From assembly GCF_001644015.1 (NCBI RefSeq), contig NZ_LUUI01000127.1, forward strand, positions 45,448-109,447: a stretch of DNA of 64,000 nt. Reading direction: 5' to 3'. Positions within the stretch are counted from its first letter, which is position 1. Every line of letters begins with the position of its first letter. The notes under the pieces were generated by a model. It was not told the DNA's origin. It searched no databases and saw nothing but the letters and a program-made list of their open reading frames with translations. This DNA comes from Methylomonas lenta (lineage in GTDB: Bacteria; Pseudomonadota; Gammaproteobacteria; Methylococcales; Methylomonadaceae). Both the position numbers and the translations under genes were made by a program. This document shows positions 49,537 to 59,606 of this stretch, piece by piece.

Positions 49537-50865
49537 ATGAAAAAAACACATTTAACGGAAACACGCTTTAGCAATTTGGAGCTTTCCGACTCCATCATAA
49601 AAAGCCTGAAGGAAGCAGGATTCATTAACTGCACCCCAATTCAGGATAAATCCTTACCGCTGGCATTACGTGATAAAGATGTGGCCGGCCAAGCGCAAAC
49701 AGGTACTGGCAAGACCGCTAGTTTTTTATTAGCTACTTTTCAGCGTTTGCTCAACGACGAGAGCGAAAAAATCAAAAATCCGCGTGCGTTGATTTTGGCG
49801 CCAACGCGGGAATTAGCCATCCAGATACACAAAGATGCCTTAGCTTTAGGCAAATATTTAGATCTAAAGCTAGCCTTGATTTACGGCGGCACCGATTATC
49901 AAAAACAGCTAGACAAAATCAAGACCAATGTCGACATCATCATCGGCACACCAGGTCGCATCATCGATTTTTATCGGCAAGGTGCTTTCACACTGGATAA
50001 CATTCAAGTCACCGTCATGGACGAAGCCGACCGCATGTTCGATCTGGGCTTTATTAAAGACATTCGGTTTTTGCTGCGACGCATGCCGCCACCGGAAAAG
50101 CGCCTGAATCTGCTGTTTTCTGCCACTTTGTCTTATAAAGTCACAGAACTGGCTTATGAGCATATGAATAACCCGGTGCTAATCCGCATTGAATCAGAGG
50201 AAGTCACCTCCAAAGCTATCGACCAGATCGCCTATTGTCCGGCCAACGATCAAAAAATCCCACTCTTGCTAGGATTGTTAAAACGACATCAGCCACAACG
50301 CAGTATCGTGTTCGTAAACACCAAGCGCTGTGCCGAACAACTGGATGACTATTTACAAGCCAATGGTCACAAAACCGCCATGCTCAGCGGCGATGTGCCA
50401 CAAGACAAGCGTCAACGCCTGCTAAATGATTTCCAGGAAAACAGAGTGACGCTACTCATCGCCACCGACGTTGCTGCACGAGGCTTGCATATTCCCGATG
50501 TGTCGCATGTGTTTAACTACGATTTGCCGCAAGACGTGGAAGATTATGTTCATCGCATAGGCCGTACCGCCCGCTTTGGCGCCAGTGGCGAAGCCATCAG
50601 CTTTATTTGCGAAGAATATGCCTACTCGATGCCGGACATTGAAGACTATATTGGCGAAAAAATCCCGGTAGCATCGATTAGTCACGAATTATTAGTTGAG
50701 GACGTTATCAAACCACAACGCCGCGAACCCCGAGAACGCGTGGTACCGCATGCCAAACGCCCACCACAGCGCTCTGATCGCAAACCCAGGGAATTTAAAG
50801 GCCCAAGACAGGATACAAGCCCGGCATCAACGCCCGAAAATCCTCCACAGCCGGAAACTCCGTAA
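49537..50865 (+). CDS. rhlB: ATP-dependent RNA helicase RhlB
   Basis: A DEAD-box helicase of 442 residues. Starting MKKTHLTETRFSNLEL, it matches E. coli RhlB from the first residue. The Q motif (FINCTPIQ), AQTGTGKTASF, the DEAD box MDEADRMFD, SAT and the final HRIGRTARFG are present. RhlB works with RNase E in the degradosome. The proline-rich C-terminal tail overlaps the 3' end of the convergent yrfG by 71 bp. The divergent trxA/rho arrangement is that of E. coli. Confidence 0.96.
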   Translation: MKKTHLTETRFSNLELSDSIIKSLKEAGFINCTPIQDKSLPLALRDKDVAGQAQTGTGKTASFLLATFQRLLNDESEKIKNPRALILAPTRELAIQIHKDALALGKYLDLKLALIYGGTDYQKQLDKIKTNVDIIIGTPGRIIDFYRQGAFTLDNIQVTVMDEADRMFDLGFIKDIRFLLRRMPPPEKRLNLLFSATLSYKVTELAYEHMNNPVLIRIESEEVTSKAIDQIAYCPANDQKIPLLLGLLKRHQPQRSIVFVNTKRCAEQLDDYLQANGHKTAMLSGDVPQDKRQRLLNDFQENRVTLLIATDVAARGLHIPDVSHVFNYDLPQDVEDYVHRIGRTARFGASGEAISFICEEYAYSMPDIEDYIGEKIPVASISHELLVEDVIKPQRREPRERVVPHAKRPPQRSDRKPREFKGPRQDTSPASTPENPPQPETP

Positions 50866-51469
50866 TCTGTCTGACGGGTGCCTGACTGTCTGGCTTGCTA
50901 ATTGACACCAGATGGGCAATGCCAAAGACTCGCGCCGAATGCAGCACAGACAAGCTATCATCTACCAGCAAAGTGCTGTGTTTTTCAAAAATGTGTTTGT
51001 CTTGCAGGGTTTGCCAAAAACCCTGCTGCTCCTTGGCCATACCATAATCGTGCGACGAAATAATGTCGTCAAAAAACTGATGTAAACAAGTCTTTTCCAT
51101 TTTCAGGCTCAAACTGTCCCGATGCGCGTTAGTTACCAGCAACAGGCGCCGCCCACTGCCTCGTAGCGCATCCAGAAACTCAGTGACATGCTGATGCACA
51201 GCAATCAAGCCCGCCAGCTCCTGCTTCAAGCCCACCATATTCAGCTTTAGCTCTTCGCTCCAGTAATCCAGACAATACCATTCCAAACGGCCTTCCATGA
51301 GCCTGAAACGCGGCTGTAATTGGCTTTTGGCTTCTGCCAGCGAAAGTTGATGTAAATCGGCAAATCGTTGCGGCACAAACTCTTGCCAAAAATGATTGTC
51401 AAAATTCAAATCCAACAAGGTGCCGTCCATATCCAGCAATACGGTTTCGATGTGTGTCCAGTCGAGCAT
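50795..51469 (-). CDS. yrfG: HAD-family GMP/IMP nucleotidase YrfG
   Basis: A 224-residue HAD phosphatase. The nucleophile motif is VLLDMDGTLLDLNFD (Asp13, Asp15), motif II is LVTNAH and motif IV LLVDDSLSVLHSA. N-terminal WTHIETVLLDMDG matches YrfG, which dephosphorylates purine mononucleotides. The ATG at 51469 is preferred over an upstream start at 51511. Convergent with rhlB, with overlapping coding ends. Confidence 0.92.
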   Translation of the reverse strand: MLDWTHIETVLLDMDGTLLDLNFDNHFWQEFVPQRFADLHQLSLAEAKSQLQPRFRLMEGRLEWYCLDYWSEELKLNMVGLKQELAGLIAVHQHVTEFLDALRGSGRRLLLVTNAHRDSLSLKMEKTCLHQFFDDIISSHDYGMAKEQQGFWQTLQDKHIFEKHSTLLVDDSLSVLHSARVFGIAHLVSISKPDSQAPVRQITEFPAVEDFRALMPGLYPVLGL

Positions 51470-51589
51470 GAGTGTTTTCCTTGAAGTTGATCGGATACCT
51501 TCGTCTATCAAGATAGTAACGAAAAAGCCGAAGCCTTGCCATCACAGCTCTGTTACGATGCAGGTATCAACAACCTCATTCATTGCGCC

Positions 51590-52141
51590 ATGCATCGGAA
51601 AACACCCACAATTAACAGCCAGACCGTGATTGCCGAAACTCGTCAATTTCGTATTGAATCTTTGGAACTGGAATTTAGTAATGGTCAGTTTCGGCATTAT
51701 GAACGCCTGCTTCGAGGCAGTTCTTCCGGCGCCGTATTAGTGGTACCCATGCTGGATAAAGACACGGTATTGCTGGTCAGAGAATATGCCGCCGGCCTGC
51801 ATCGCTATGAACTCGGCTTGCCTAAAGGCAAAATCGACCCTGGCGAAGACAATCTCACAGCGGCCAACCGAGAACTCAAAGAGGAAATCGGTTTTGGCGC
51901 CCAACGACTGCAGCATCTGCACACGCTATCTATCGCACCAGCTTATCTGGAACACGTGATTGATATCATTCTTGCAGAAGAGCTTTACCCGGAAAAATTA
52001 GTTGGCGACGAACCCGAAGAGCTGGAAGTGGTGCCCTGGAGCATCCATAAAATCGACGACTTAATGATGAGCGGCGAATGCAGTGAAGCCCGCTCGATTG
52101 CAGCACTTTATCTGGCCGCAGAGTATTTGCGCAAAAGCTGA
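51590..52141 (+). CDS. nudE: ADP-compounds hydrolase NudE
   Basis: A 183-residue Nudix hydrolase cleaving Ap3A, ADP-ribose and NADH. The Nudix box starts at GEDNLTAANRELKEEIGF. LEFSNGQFRHYERLLRG, LHRYELGLPKGKIDPG and LYPEKLVGDEPEEL match NudE. The ATG at 51590 (MHRKTPTINSQTV) fits the family N-terminus better than the open frame upstream. NudE and YrfG are neighbours in E. coli too. Confidence 0.95.
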   Translation: MHRKTPTINSQTVIAETRQFRIESLELEFSNGQFRHYERLLRGSSSGAVLVVPMLDKDTVLLVREYAAGLHRYELGLPKGKIDPGEDNLTAANRELKEEIGFGAQRLQHLHTLSIAPAYLEHVIDIILAEELYPEKLVGDEPEELEVVPWSIHKIDDLMMSGECSEARSIAALYLAAEYLRKS

Positions 52142-52154
52142 TAATGACTCAACA

Positions 52155-52697
52155 TCACACCAGCAAATCGTAAAATTTCTGCCAATTAAACCAAGGACCA
52201 GGATCATCTTTCCGCCCAGGTGCGATATCGCTATGTCCAACAATCTGCTGACGATTTAATTTTGGATAGTTTGCTAGTAACAGCTTAGTGACAGCTGCCA
52301 ACTGCTGGTATTGCAACTCGCTGTATGGCTGATTAACCGAGCCTTCCAACTCAATACCAATCGAAAAATCATTACAACGCTGCCGACCTTGATACGCTGA
52401 AACACCCGCATGCCAGGCACGCTGATCAAAAGGCACATATTGCACTAGCTCACCATTACGACAAATCAATAAATGTGCCGAGACCTTTTGCTGATAAATC
52501 CCCTTAAAATAGGGATGCGCATCAGGATTTAAAGCGTTGCAAAAAAGCTGATCGATATAATCCCCACCAAACTGCTCGGGCGGCAGACTAATGCAGTGAA
52601 TAACCAGTAATGAAATGTCTTCCGCATCAGACCTAACATCACAATTGGGTGAGGCTAATTGTTTTGCATCATCAAGTCGGTGATCGAAAATATTCAT
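52155..52697 (-). CDS. ampD: 1,6-anhydro-N-acetylmuramyl-L-alanine amidase
   Basis: A cytosolic zinc amidase (180 residues) in cell-wall recycling. Zinc ligands are His34 (LLVIHCISLPP), His155 and Asp165 (VGHSDIAPGRKDDPGP). PEQFGGDYIDQLF, SAHLLICRNGELVQYV and RAWHAGVSAY are AmpD signatures. Its loss usually derepresses AmpC-type beta-lactamase. Convergent with nudE. Confidence 0.97.
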   Translation of the reverse strand: MNIFDHRLDDAKQLASPNCDVRSDAEDISLLVIHCISLPPEQFGGDYIDQLFCNALNPDAHPYFKGIYQQKVSAHLLICRNGELVQYVPFDQRAWHAGVSAYQGRQRCNDFSIGIELEGSVNQPYSELQYQQLAAVTKLLLANYPKLNRQQIVGHSDIAPGRKDDPGPWFNWQKFYDLLV

Positions 52698-53115
52698 GTT
52701 TAGAAAAAACGAAAAAACACCAAAGCAACTTTGCAGTATTCATGCATACTTGCGCGCTGGCTGATTAAAAGTAAAAGAAATACTTTATCCTAAATTTTCA
52801 AATTGGGAGGCGAAAATTGAACCCAAGGCCGTTCTTTGTCCATTAATAATTTATCGTTCACGGCCGGTTAGAAAGTGTGGGTACCATTCCATCAAGTCAT
52901 GTGGAGCGAAGCGCCGATTCCCTTGTTAGATTGGAGCGAGGCTGTCGAAGGCAATAATGGCCAGCTAGTTTTTCGCGCTGAAATTCGGATGGGACACCAT
53001 ACCTGCTTTATCGAAAAATGCTGGCGCTCCTGTAAAAACTAACGCATCCGATAGTTTTAGTGAGCCGTCTGAACGTATAAATTATTTCGGATACTCACAT
53101 TAACAATCAAATAGC
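52698..53115. other. Gap without recognisable genes
   Basis: 418 bp between ampD and the AT-rich ligase-like gene. Only short open frames, no hairpin of note and no repeat shared with the rest of the window. It marks the change from housekeeping to accessory DNA. Confidence 0.5.
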
Positions 53116-54411
53116 CTATTTTAATGGCAATACTTCATGAACTGAAAACCTCTCCTGCTCTTTATTTCGCTCAATAGTTACATTTTTCTTAGACGAAATA
53201 ACAAGAATACTAAAAAACAATGCAAATAACATTAACAACCATCTCTGATCCAATAAGTTATCTGAAAAACATGTAAATACCATGGTGAAAATAAAAGAAT
53301 ATTTTAATATTTTTAGCTTATTATCCAGTAATTCTAATTTGAAAATTGAATATAAAAAATATATAAATATAGATAAACCGACAACACCAAGTGAAATAAA
53401 GACACCAATAAAAGTATTATGAATTTGGCCCTTTATATGACCAAGCTGGTCCCATGCTCCAAATGCTTGAACATACTTTTGACTCATAATATCTCTCAGA
53501 TCTCCTATACCTGAGCCGAATAATATATTATCTTCCCTTATGAATTCTGGCAATAATTTATAAACATACAGCCTCATACCTATACTTGACTTATAGTTTG
53601 CATTTTCAATAACTTCCTTTACCTCGCTTATTCCTAAATTAATTCTACCATTAAATGGCTCACTAAAACCATACGCCAAAATTAATATAAAAAAAATCAA
53701 TGCCAATAAATACAAGATTTGCTTTATTTTGTCTTTATAAAAAAACAATATCATTATAAAGGACGACAACATAAATACTAGCTGCCCAGTTCTGCCGCGC
53801 GATATAAATAAATTTACTATCATCGCACTTATAAATATAAAATAAAAAACTCTCAAAGAAGAATTATTTTCTCTAAAAAAACGATATAAACATAAAAAAA
53901 TACTAAAAGCGGCAAATATACTGTAATCAAAATAACCATTAGGTTCGGTAAATTCAAGGCCAAACACACCTTCAACTGAATAAAAAAACATGTAATACGT
54001 AGCCACCATATTAATAAACATGGAAAATAAAAATGCAGTAATAATATGCTCTATATATTTTTTATCCAGCGATATTACGGCAATTAATATCACCGAAAAT
54101 AAATACTTATACATCAAATAAACCAACTCCAACCCAGCGAGCTTATTTTCACTCCATAATATTGAAACTGATATGTAAACAATAAATACCATTAATATCT
54201 GTATAACTCTATTTTCAATAAAAACAGAATAGCATTTTTTTACATCCAGACTAAATAAAAACGCTATCATCATAAGCATGATAGTTAATTTTCCAAGATC
54301 TCTATGCAATGGCATGACAAATGCGAATAGCACAAATATATAATTTAAAAGCTGCAAGAATTTAATTCTGACTTGATGAGATAGCGTATCGATTGTTTTA
54401 ATTAAAATCAT
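53116..54411 (-). CDS. O-antigen ligase-like membrane protein (Wzy/WaaL superfamily)
   Basis: A 431-residue protein with about ten to twelve predicted membrane helices and one large periplasmic loop (about residues 260-335, including RLYVYKLLPEFIREDNILFG and the HNTFIGVFISLGVVG motif) that carries the Wzy_C/O-antigen ligase signature with its conserved His. It would join glycan to lipid A core or pili at the inner membrane. The gene is far more AT-rich than its neighbours and stands alone, suggesting transfer. No other glycan gene is near. Confidence 0.82.
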   Translation of the reverse strand: MILIKTIDTLSHQVRIKFLQLLNYIFVLFAFVMPLHRDLGKLTIMLMMIAFLFSLDVKKCYSVFIENRVIQILMVFIVYISVSILWSENKLAGLELVYLMYKYLFSVILIAVISLDKKYIEHIITAFLFSMFINMVATYYMFFYSVEGVFGLEFTEPNGYFDYSIFAAFSIFLCLYRFFRENNSSLRVFYFIFISAMIVNLFISRGRTGQLVFMLSSFIMILFFYKDKIKQILYLLALIFFILILAYGFSEPFNGRINLGISEVKEVIENANYKSSIGMRLYVYKLLPEFIREDNILFGSGIGDLRDIMSQKYVQAFGAWDQLGHIKGQIHNTFIGVFISLGVVGLSIFIYFLYSIFKLELLDNKLKILKYSFIFTMVFTCFSDNLLDQRWLLMLFALFFSILVISSKKNVTIERNKEQERFSVHEVLPLK

Positions 54412-54517
54412 TTAACAAATTATTATTCTGAGAATAGGGAAAGCAACGGATTTTTTACGTTATTCGGAAAATTACTCGAATTCCTGTGAACAGTCAATTC
54501 TGACTCAAGTTTAGACA

Positions 54518-54718
54518 TTCAGCCCGAGCCGCAACAAGGGTCATAGATTTTGCCTTTGTAACAATCATTTCCGCAATCAAGTTGACGTTGCTCTTAGGCA
54601 TGTCGAATTCGCCTACCGTCTGCCAGCCGAACTTGCCCAGGAAGTATTCATACCCCCGACCCACCCTATCTTCATGCTGGCTGTTGATAGTTTGGATACT
54701 GTTGATTTCATCCAACAA
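54518..54718 (-). pseudogene. Remnant of type I restriction methylase HsdM
   Basis: A fragment with VGRGYEYFLGKFG then GEF, matching the HsdM segment before motif I. A shifted frame directly after it reads KGKIYDPCCGSG followed by TGA, the SAM-binding motif of HsdM. Both ends are cut off: the 5' side by IS21-like sequence, the 3' side by unrelated DNA. It lies beyond the 3' end of hsdR, so the island once held a methylase that is now gone. Confidence 0.75.
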
Positions 54719-54730
54719 AGCCACCTGTTG

Positions 54731-54781
54731 GCGCCGATTGAAAACTGACCACCTGTACCGATCGAAAATCGACCAGAGGAC
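54731..54781 (-). mobile_element. Possible end of an IS21-like element
   Basis: On the minus strand GTCCTCTGGTCGATTTTCGA followed by GGTGGTCAGTTTTCAATCGG: two spaced copies of a GRTCGATTTTC/GGTCAGTTTTC unit, the kind of multiple terminal repeat found in IS21-family ends. No IstA/IstB coding sequence remains. The identification is by pattern only. Confidence 0.4.
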
Positions 54782-54861
54782 ATTGTGTTTCAGCGCACAC
54801 CACCGCATCAGATTAGTCGACCCGATTTGATAGGTTCTTATAGGATGCTATAGGCATAAAA

Positions 54862-54937
54862 AAGCCCGAAAACTCTGTATTATCAAGGTGTTTCAGGCTT
54901 AGTTTGTATCTTCTAAAACCTATTCATGGGGCGGCGA
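54862..54937 (-). other. Terminator plus tmRNA-end-like sequence, left boundary of the island
   Basis: On the minus strand GTCGCCGCCCC (54937-54927) is followed 27 bp later by a hairpin (AAGCCTGAAAC ... GTTTTCGGGCTT, 54900-54862) ending in six T. The same order occurs at 63732-63652. Two short TGCCCCCAA units at 54999-55021 recall integrase-side att regions. Together these suggest an attachment site at a tmRNA 3' end (inference). Confidence 0.45.
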
Positions 54938-55079
54938 CTACATAACAATTAGCCACAAGTACATATTTAACAGGCTTTAGTGAAAATATGAATTTAACAT
55001 GCCCCCAAATATGCCCCCAATTTGATTGCTCACCCCACTAAAACATTTGTAAATTTGTTTCCAGATGCGGACATGAATC

Positions 55080-58001
55080 TTATTGAGTCATTTGCCCCAA
55101 GCCAAAATTCAACACACTATGCGCCATCATGTCGAAAATAGCGCCATCATCAACATACTCGTCCTTATACAACTCTTCGTCATGGCCTAACTCGGTATAG
55201 GACTGCTCGATAGACGAACGGATTTCTTGTTTGTAGACATCCTGCAAATACCGCATTCTCTCTTTGTTTCGCTGAATAGTCAGCAAGATCGTTTCGTCAG
55301 CTTGTATTTCTTCGCACACCTGCCGAATGATCAAAGCTTCTTCATCGCTGATCGGATATTTATCTCGAATTTCATCAATAGTGGTTTGTACTGAGGTCTT
55401 TACAACTGGCGCAGGCGTCCGGTTGCCGCCGTTACCCTTGCGAGGTTCTTTAATATTTCCTGGCTGGTTTTCGGTAATGCCTTTATAACTCACATTGGCT
55501 TTTATCAGCTTAACCTTGCTGATTTCCTTCATCAACTCCGATTCAGAACCCTGCTTGATCAATTGCGGCTGAATAAATTCAGCAAACAATACAAATTGTT
55601 CGATCGCTTCGTCGTAGCTATAAAAACTGCTCAAGAAATTAAAAGCTTTAACCAACTTCGCTAATTCATATACATAGGTCTTGCGTTCGTCCAAGCTTTC
55701 AAACCTAAACAAAAACCGCTGCCGACAACGATTAACCTCTGTTTGGATAACTGCATCCTGCCCTTGCTTTAACAACTCGATAAAATTATCAGCGTCGTTA
55801 TCGGTGAATAAACCCTGGTCGATAATGCCCTGATACAGGACAATGACTTTTTGTTGGTCCGGCTCGGTGGCTTGGTACGGCGTGCCTTGCCGGCACTTGT
55901 TAAAGGCTTTTAGGATGTTGGCCGTGTTGTTGGTAAAGTCGATTACAATGACCTTACTCTTACCCTCATAACAACGGTTCAAGCGTGACAGAGTTTGCAC
56001 CGCATTCTTATCCATCACCGGCTTATCTAAAAACATGCCGGCGAGCAGGGGCTCATTAAAACCGGTCTGAAATTTACTGGCGACCACCATAATCCGGTAA
56101 TCATCCTGCTTAAAGCGGTCTTCAATCAGCTCGTTAGGATTAAGCCCATTAAGTTGATGCTCTCTAATTTCCTCGTTAGTATCTCGGTGAGTAAAGTCAG
56201 AAAAGGCATACAGCACCTTGTAATTGTATTATTCCGGATTGGCTTGGTGCTTTTCGGCAATTTTGGCCTTTAACAACTGGTAATACTTCAAACCGGCAAT
56301 TCTGGATGAAGCCACAATCATGGCCTTGGCTTTACCATCGATCAGCGGTTTTACCTGTTCTTCAAATGCCCGTAACATTACCTCGGTTTTATATTGGATC
56401 AAGCCATCGTCTTCAAACGCCACCTGCTTTAATAACTTGCTGACAATCCCTTTAGGATAAACGTTTTCCTCTTCGGTCTTATTGGGTACTAAGGGGCTGT
56501 GTAGATTGTATAAAGTCTCATAAGAAATGATCTGCGCGGCCACATCGATAATATAACCTTCGGCAATGGCTTCGGCTTCGCTGTAGGTATCAAACGCATC
56601 GCCAAACAGTTTGACCGTTGCCGCCGTTGGCGTGGCGGTAAAGGCGACGAATAATTGATTGGGTGACTGAAGCTTGAGCACTCGATCAATTTTATCCAAA
56701 TTGTCTTCAGGCTCTTCGATCAATGCTTGCGAATCGCTTTTGAAAGGATGACGAATAGCCCGCGCATTCTTGTTTTCCTGCGAACGATGGGCCTCATCGA
56801 TCAGAAACGCTACCCGTACATCTTTTAAACTGGCATCGGCTTTCAACGTATCGAAAATCCGCTGAAATTTTTGGATAGTGCTAACAATAATCGGCTTACG
56901 CTGTTGAATCAGTTTCTTCAACTCGTTCGAGCTGTCAGCGTATTCCATCTGCTCGGTCAAATGACTAAAGCAATCTAAATCGTCGCGGATATTCTTATCT
57001 AGGTTGGTGCGATCCGTCAGCACAAACACCATATCCACCAGCTTGATAGTGCTATCGGCTTTATACAAGCTATGTAAACGTTCGGCCAACCAACTGATAG
57101 TCAATGTCTTGCCGGAGCCTGCCGAATGATTCACCAAATATTTTTTGCCGATTTGCTCAGTCTCGGCAAAGTGGTCTTGAATATCCGCGCTTAACTTATC
57201 CACCAAGCGCGATTGATGATAACGCGGGAATAGACTGTAAGCGGGTTTATCGGATTTTTCCGGCACATGCACCAGATAAAAGCTTAGCGCTCTTAACAGA
57301 TTTTCCTTGGCTAAAACATCCCGATAAAAGAACTCAACTGGGTATTCGCCCTCAGTTTGCGGCTCGTTCACCAGGCAGGCGTTATACCAAAGAAAGTTTT
57401 TTTCCAGGCGTGGATTGGTTGCCACTTTAATATCGGCTGTGTCCATCGCCACATATAAAAACGGCAGACTGAAAATTCTATCGTCGTGATCGCGGTTGTT
57501 AAATTGGCTGACGGCATCATGCACGGTTTGATTTTGCTCATGTTTCAGCTCAATCACCACAATCGGCAAACCATTCAGAAACAGCACCAAATCCGGCCGT
57601 TTGCCTGACTTAATCACCAACTCCGGCTTGATTTGAATCCGATTTTCCAGGCTATGCTGGTTGGCAATACTCTCACCGGAACGTGGCTTGGGATAGAACA
57701 GTTGAAAATGCTCGCCGCGCACCTTCAAACCATTGCGGATGACTAGCCACAGCGGTTGGCTGGTCAATGCGGCTTGTAATGCCTTGATGATTTCGTCCTG
57801 ACTGTCCGAACCGTAATTGACCTGCAAGCGCGCAAAAGTCTCGGCTTGCGTTTTCTTGATAAACGCCAACAACAACGATTCCGCAATATAGAATTCCTTG
57901 TCAGTAATGTCCTCGGCTTGCAAAAACGTGTAACCGTGCCGAGTGTTTAAGTAATCGACCACATGTTGCTGGAACTTGCCTTCCGGACCTCCACCGCTCA
58001 T
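55080..58001 (-). pseudogene. hsdR: Type I restriction enzyme HsdR, interrupted by one in-frame TAA
   Basis: The motor and nuclease subunit, about 973 codons in one frame. The N-terminal nuclease has RPDLVLFLNGLPIVVIELKH. The helicase has SAGSGKTLTISWLAERL, VFVLTDRTNLD, FLIDEAHRSQ and FVAFTATPT; motif VI-like FQTGFNEPLLAGMFLDKP and TLSRLNRCYEGK lie in the second half. The halves are separated only by TAA at 56229-56231 (HQANPE*YNYKVLYAFSDF); a GTG at 56216 might restart the C-terminal half. The start overlaps the PIN gene stop (ATGA), so it is read after ImmA and PIN. Confidence 0.9.
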
Positions 58002-58492
58002 TGCTTAGCCTCCATGTCGCCCAACCGCTTTTCCGCTAACACCCAAGGCAAACGTCGGCCTTGCTGCTCCATGTTTCGGTAGGCCGCTCTTGCGGTTTGA
58101 ATACTAATGATTTGATGCTCTATCATGGCTTCAATAATCCAAAGTGTGCCTTTAACGTCGACATTTTTCAGTTTAGCCGCATTCCTAATGTTTTGATCCC
58201 CGGTCAACAGAGGGCATTGCTCTTGCTTGGCGAGCATTAAAGCAAAACAATCATAGCGGCTGGGTTGCTTATATTTGATGACAAGGGTTTCAACCTCGGC
58301 CATGGACGCCGAACTTAACTCACCCAACAGCAAGCCATGTTCCAGCAAATAACCATGATCGGCTTCCAGCTCATCGGCGAACAACATATCCGGCACTTGA
58401 ATCTGATACGGCAGCTTGAACAATTCCAGCATCAAACCGCCCACTTCCAGATCGATCAGAATATTGGCGTCACTAATGAGTAACCGGCTCAA
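57998..58492 (-). CDS. PIN-domain protein, probable toxin nuclease
   Basis: A 164-residue protein. PIN acidic residues are Asp8 (LLISDANILIDLE), an Asp/Glu pair near 41-45, Asp81 (YDCFALMLAKQ) and Asp99 (LLTGDQNIRNAAK). Such proteins are ribonucleases, many of them toxins. It is wedged between an XRE-ImmA gene (20 bp overlap) and hsdR (4 bp overlap), which implies strict co-expression. Pairing of PIN and XRE/ImmA genes is a known toxin-antitoxin layout. Intact, unlike the restriction genes around it. Confidence 0.82.
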   Translation of the reverse strand: MSRLLISDANILIDLEVGGLMLELFKLPYQIQVPDMLFADELEADHGYLLEHGLLLGELSSASMAEVETLVIKYKQPSRYDCFALMLAKQEQCPLLTGDQNIRNAAKLKNVDVKGTLWIIEAMIEHQIISIQTARAAYRNMEQQGRRLPWVLAEKRLGDMEAKQ

Positions 58493-59543
58493 GGCTTTCT
58501 AACGTCCGCTGTTGATGAAATTTTGCTACCGGCAAACCCAATAGCTCGGCGGCTTTGGATTCGCTGAAATAGTCTTCGGCCAGTGCCCGGTAAACCAACT
58601 GCTTAAATAGAATGGTTTGTTCGGCGGGATAAGGCTTACCGGGTTCGCAACTGCGCCAACCCTTGCTGCTGAATGTCAAAAACAGTGATTGAAACGCGGC
58701 ATGCGTAATAATGCCGGTTTGCAAGGCGCGAAATAAAACACCCTGCATACTTAAACCGAATTCATGTTTCAGCATAAACAGCTCGTTTACTTCCAGCCGC
58801 TGGCGCTTAGCGCCTAAATGCTCGATCAGCGTCGGCTTAGGCAGCAAAAACGCGCCAGCAAAGCGGTTACAAAGTTTTTCCTCGTCGGCCAGCAACGCAG
58901 CATCCAAGCGGCTTTTTAACAGCAAATGCCCCAATTCATGCGCCAAGGTAAAGCGTTGGCGGTCGCCGGTCCAATTTGCGCCTACCACTACTAGCGGCAT
59001 GCTGTTAATCATGCCCGCCAAACCATCGAACTTTTTGCTTTCGTCCACGCTGCTGCCGATCACCATCACGCCTTGCGATTCCAGGGTGTCGATCATGTCG
59101 GGGATGCAATTTAAGCCCAGCTTCCAGGCTGCGCGCACAGTTTCTGCCAAGCTTTCGATTTGTTCGGCATTGGCTATGCGTTCCGGTAAACCGGCGGGCA
59201 AGGCAAACGGCTGGATCGGCGATTGCGGATACAAGCCTAGTAATTCATGCCAACGTTCGGCCTGATCGCTGATGTCCGCCTCGATTTTAGCCAAGCTTTT
59301 TTGCGACAGACTGCTTTTCTTGCGGTATTCGATGCCTTCAATGGTCAGGGTTTGCGGGCGAAAGAAATATTCGGTGCGCACGCCCAAAATTTTCGACAAT
59401 TTGATCAATTGCGCGGAAGACGGGGTTTGCAGTTCGTTTTCAAACTTGCTGATGGTGGTGTGGCTCAAGTCCGCTTGTGCGGCTAAAGCCCGCAACCCCA
59501 AACCCGCTGCCTTCCGGGCGCGATGTAGACGTTCGCCTAACAT
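58473..59543 (-). CDS. XRE-family HTH / ImmA-IrrE metallopeptidase protein
   Basis: A 356-residue two-domain protein: an N-terminal XRE helix-turn-helix (RALAAQADLSHTTISKFENE, residues 18-37) and a C-terminal ImmA/IrrE zinc peptidase with HELGH at 202-206 (FTLAHELGHLLL) and the nearby EEKLCNRFAGAFLLP. It is likely both repressor and antitoxin for the PIN gene it overlaps, with ImmA cleavage or stress release as the switch (inference). First intact gene of this group. Confidence 0.88.
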   Translation of the reverse strand: MLGERLHRARKAAGLGLRALAAQADLSHTTISKFENELQTPSSAQLIKLSKILGVRTEYFFRPQTLTIEGIEYRKKSSLSQKSLAKIEADISDQAERWHELLGLYPQSPIQPFALPAGLPERIANAEQIESLAETVRAAWKLGLNCIPDMIDTLESQGVMVIGSSVDESKKFDGLAGMINSMPLVVVGANWTGDRQRFTLAHELGHLLLKSRLDAALLADEEKLCNRFAGAFLLPKPTLIEHLGAKRQRLEVNELFMLKHEFGLSMQGVLFRALQTGIITHAAFQSLFLTFSSKGWRSCEPGKPYPAEQTILFKQLVYRALAEDYFSESKAAELLGLPVAKFHQQRTLESLEPVTH

Positions 59544-59606
59544 GGCCGGCCTTTTGGGTTTACAAAAACTATAATAATAGTGATTAATGTAAACCTTTTT
59601 ACCGCA

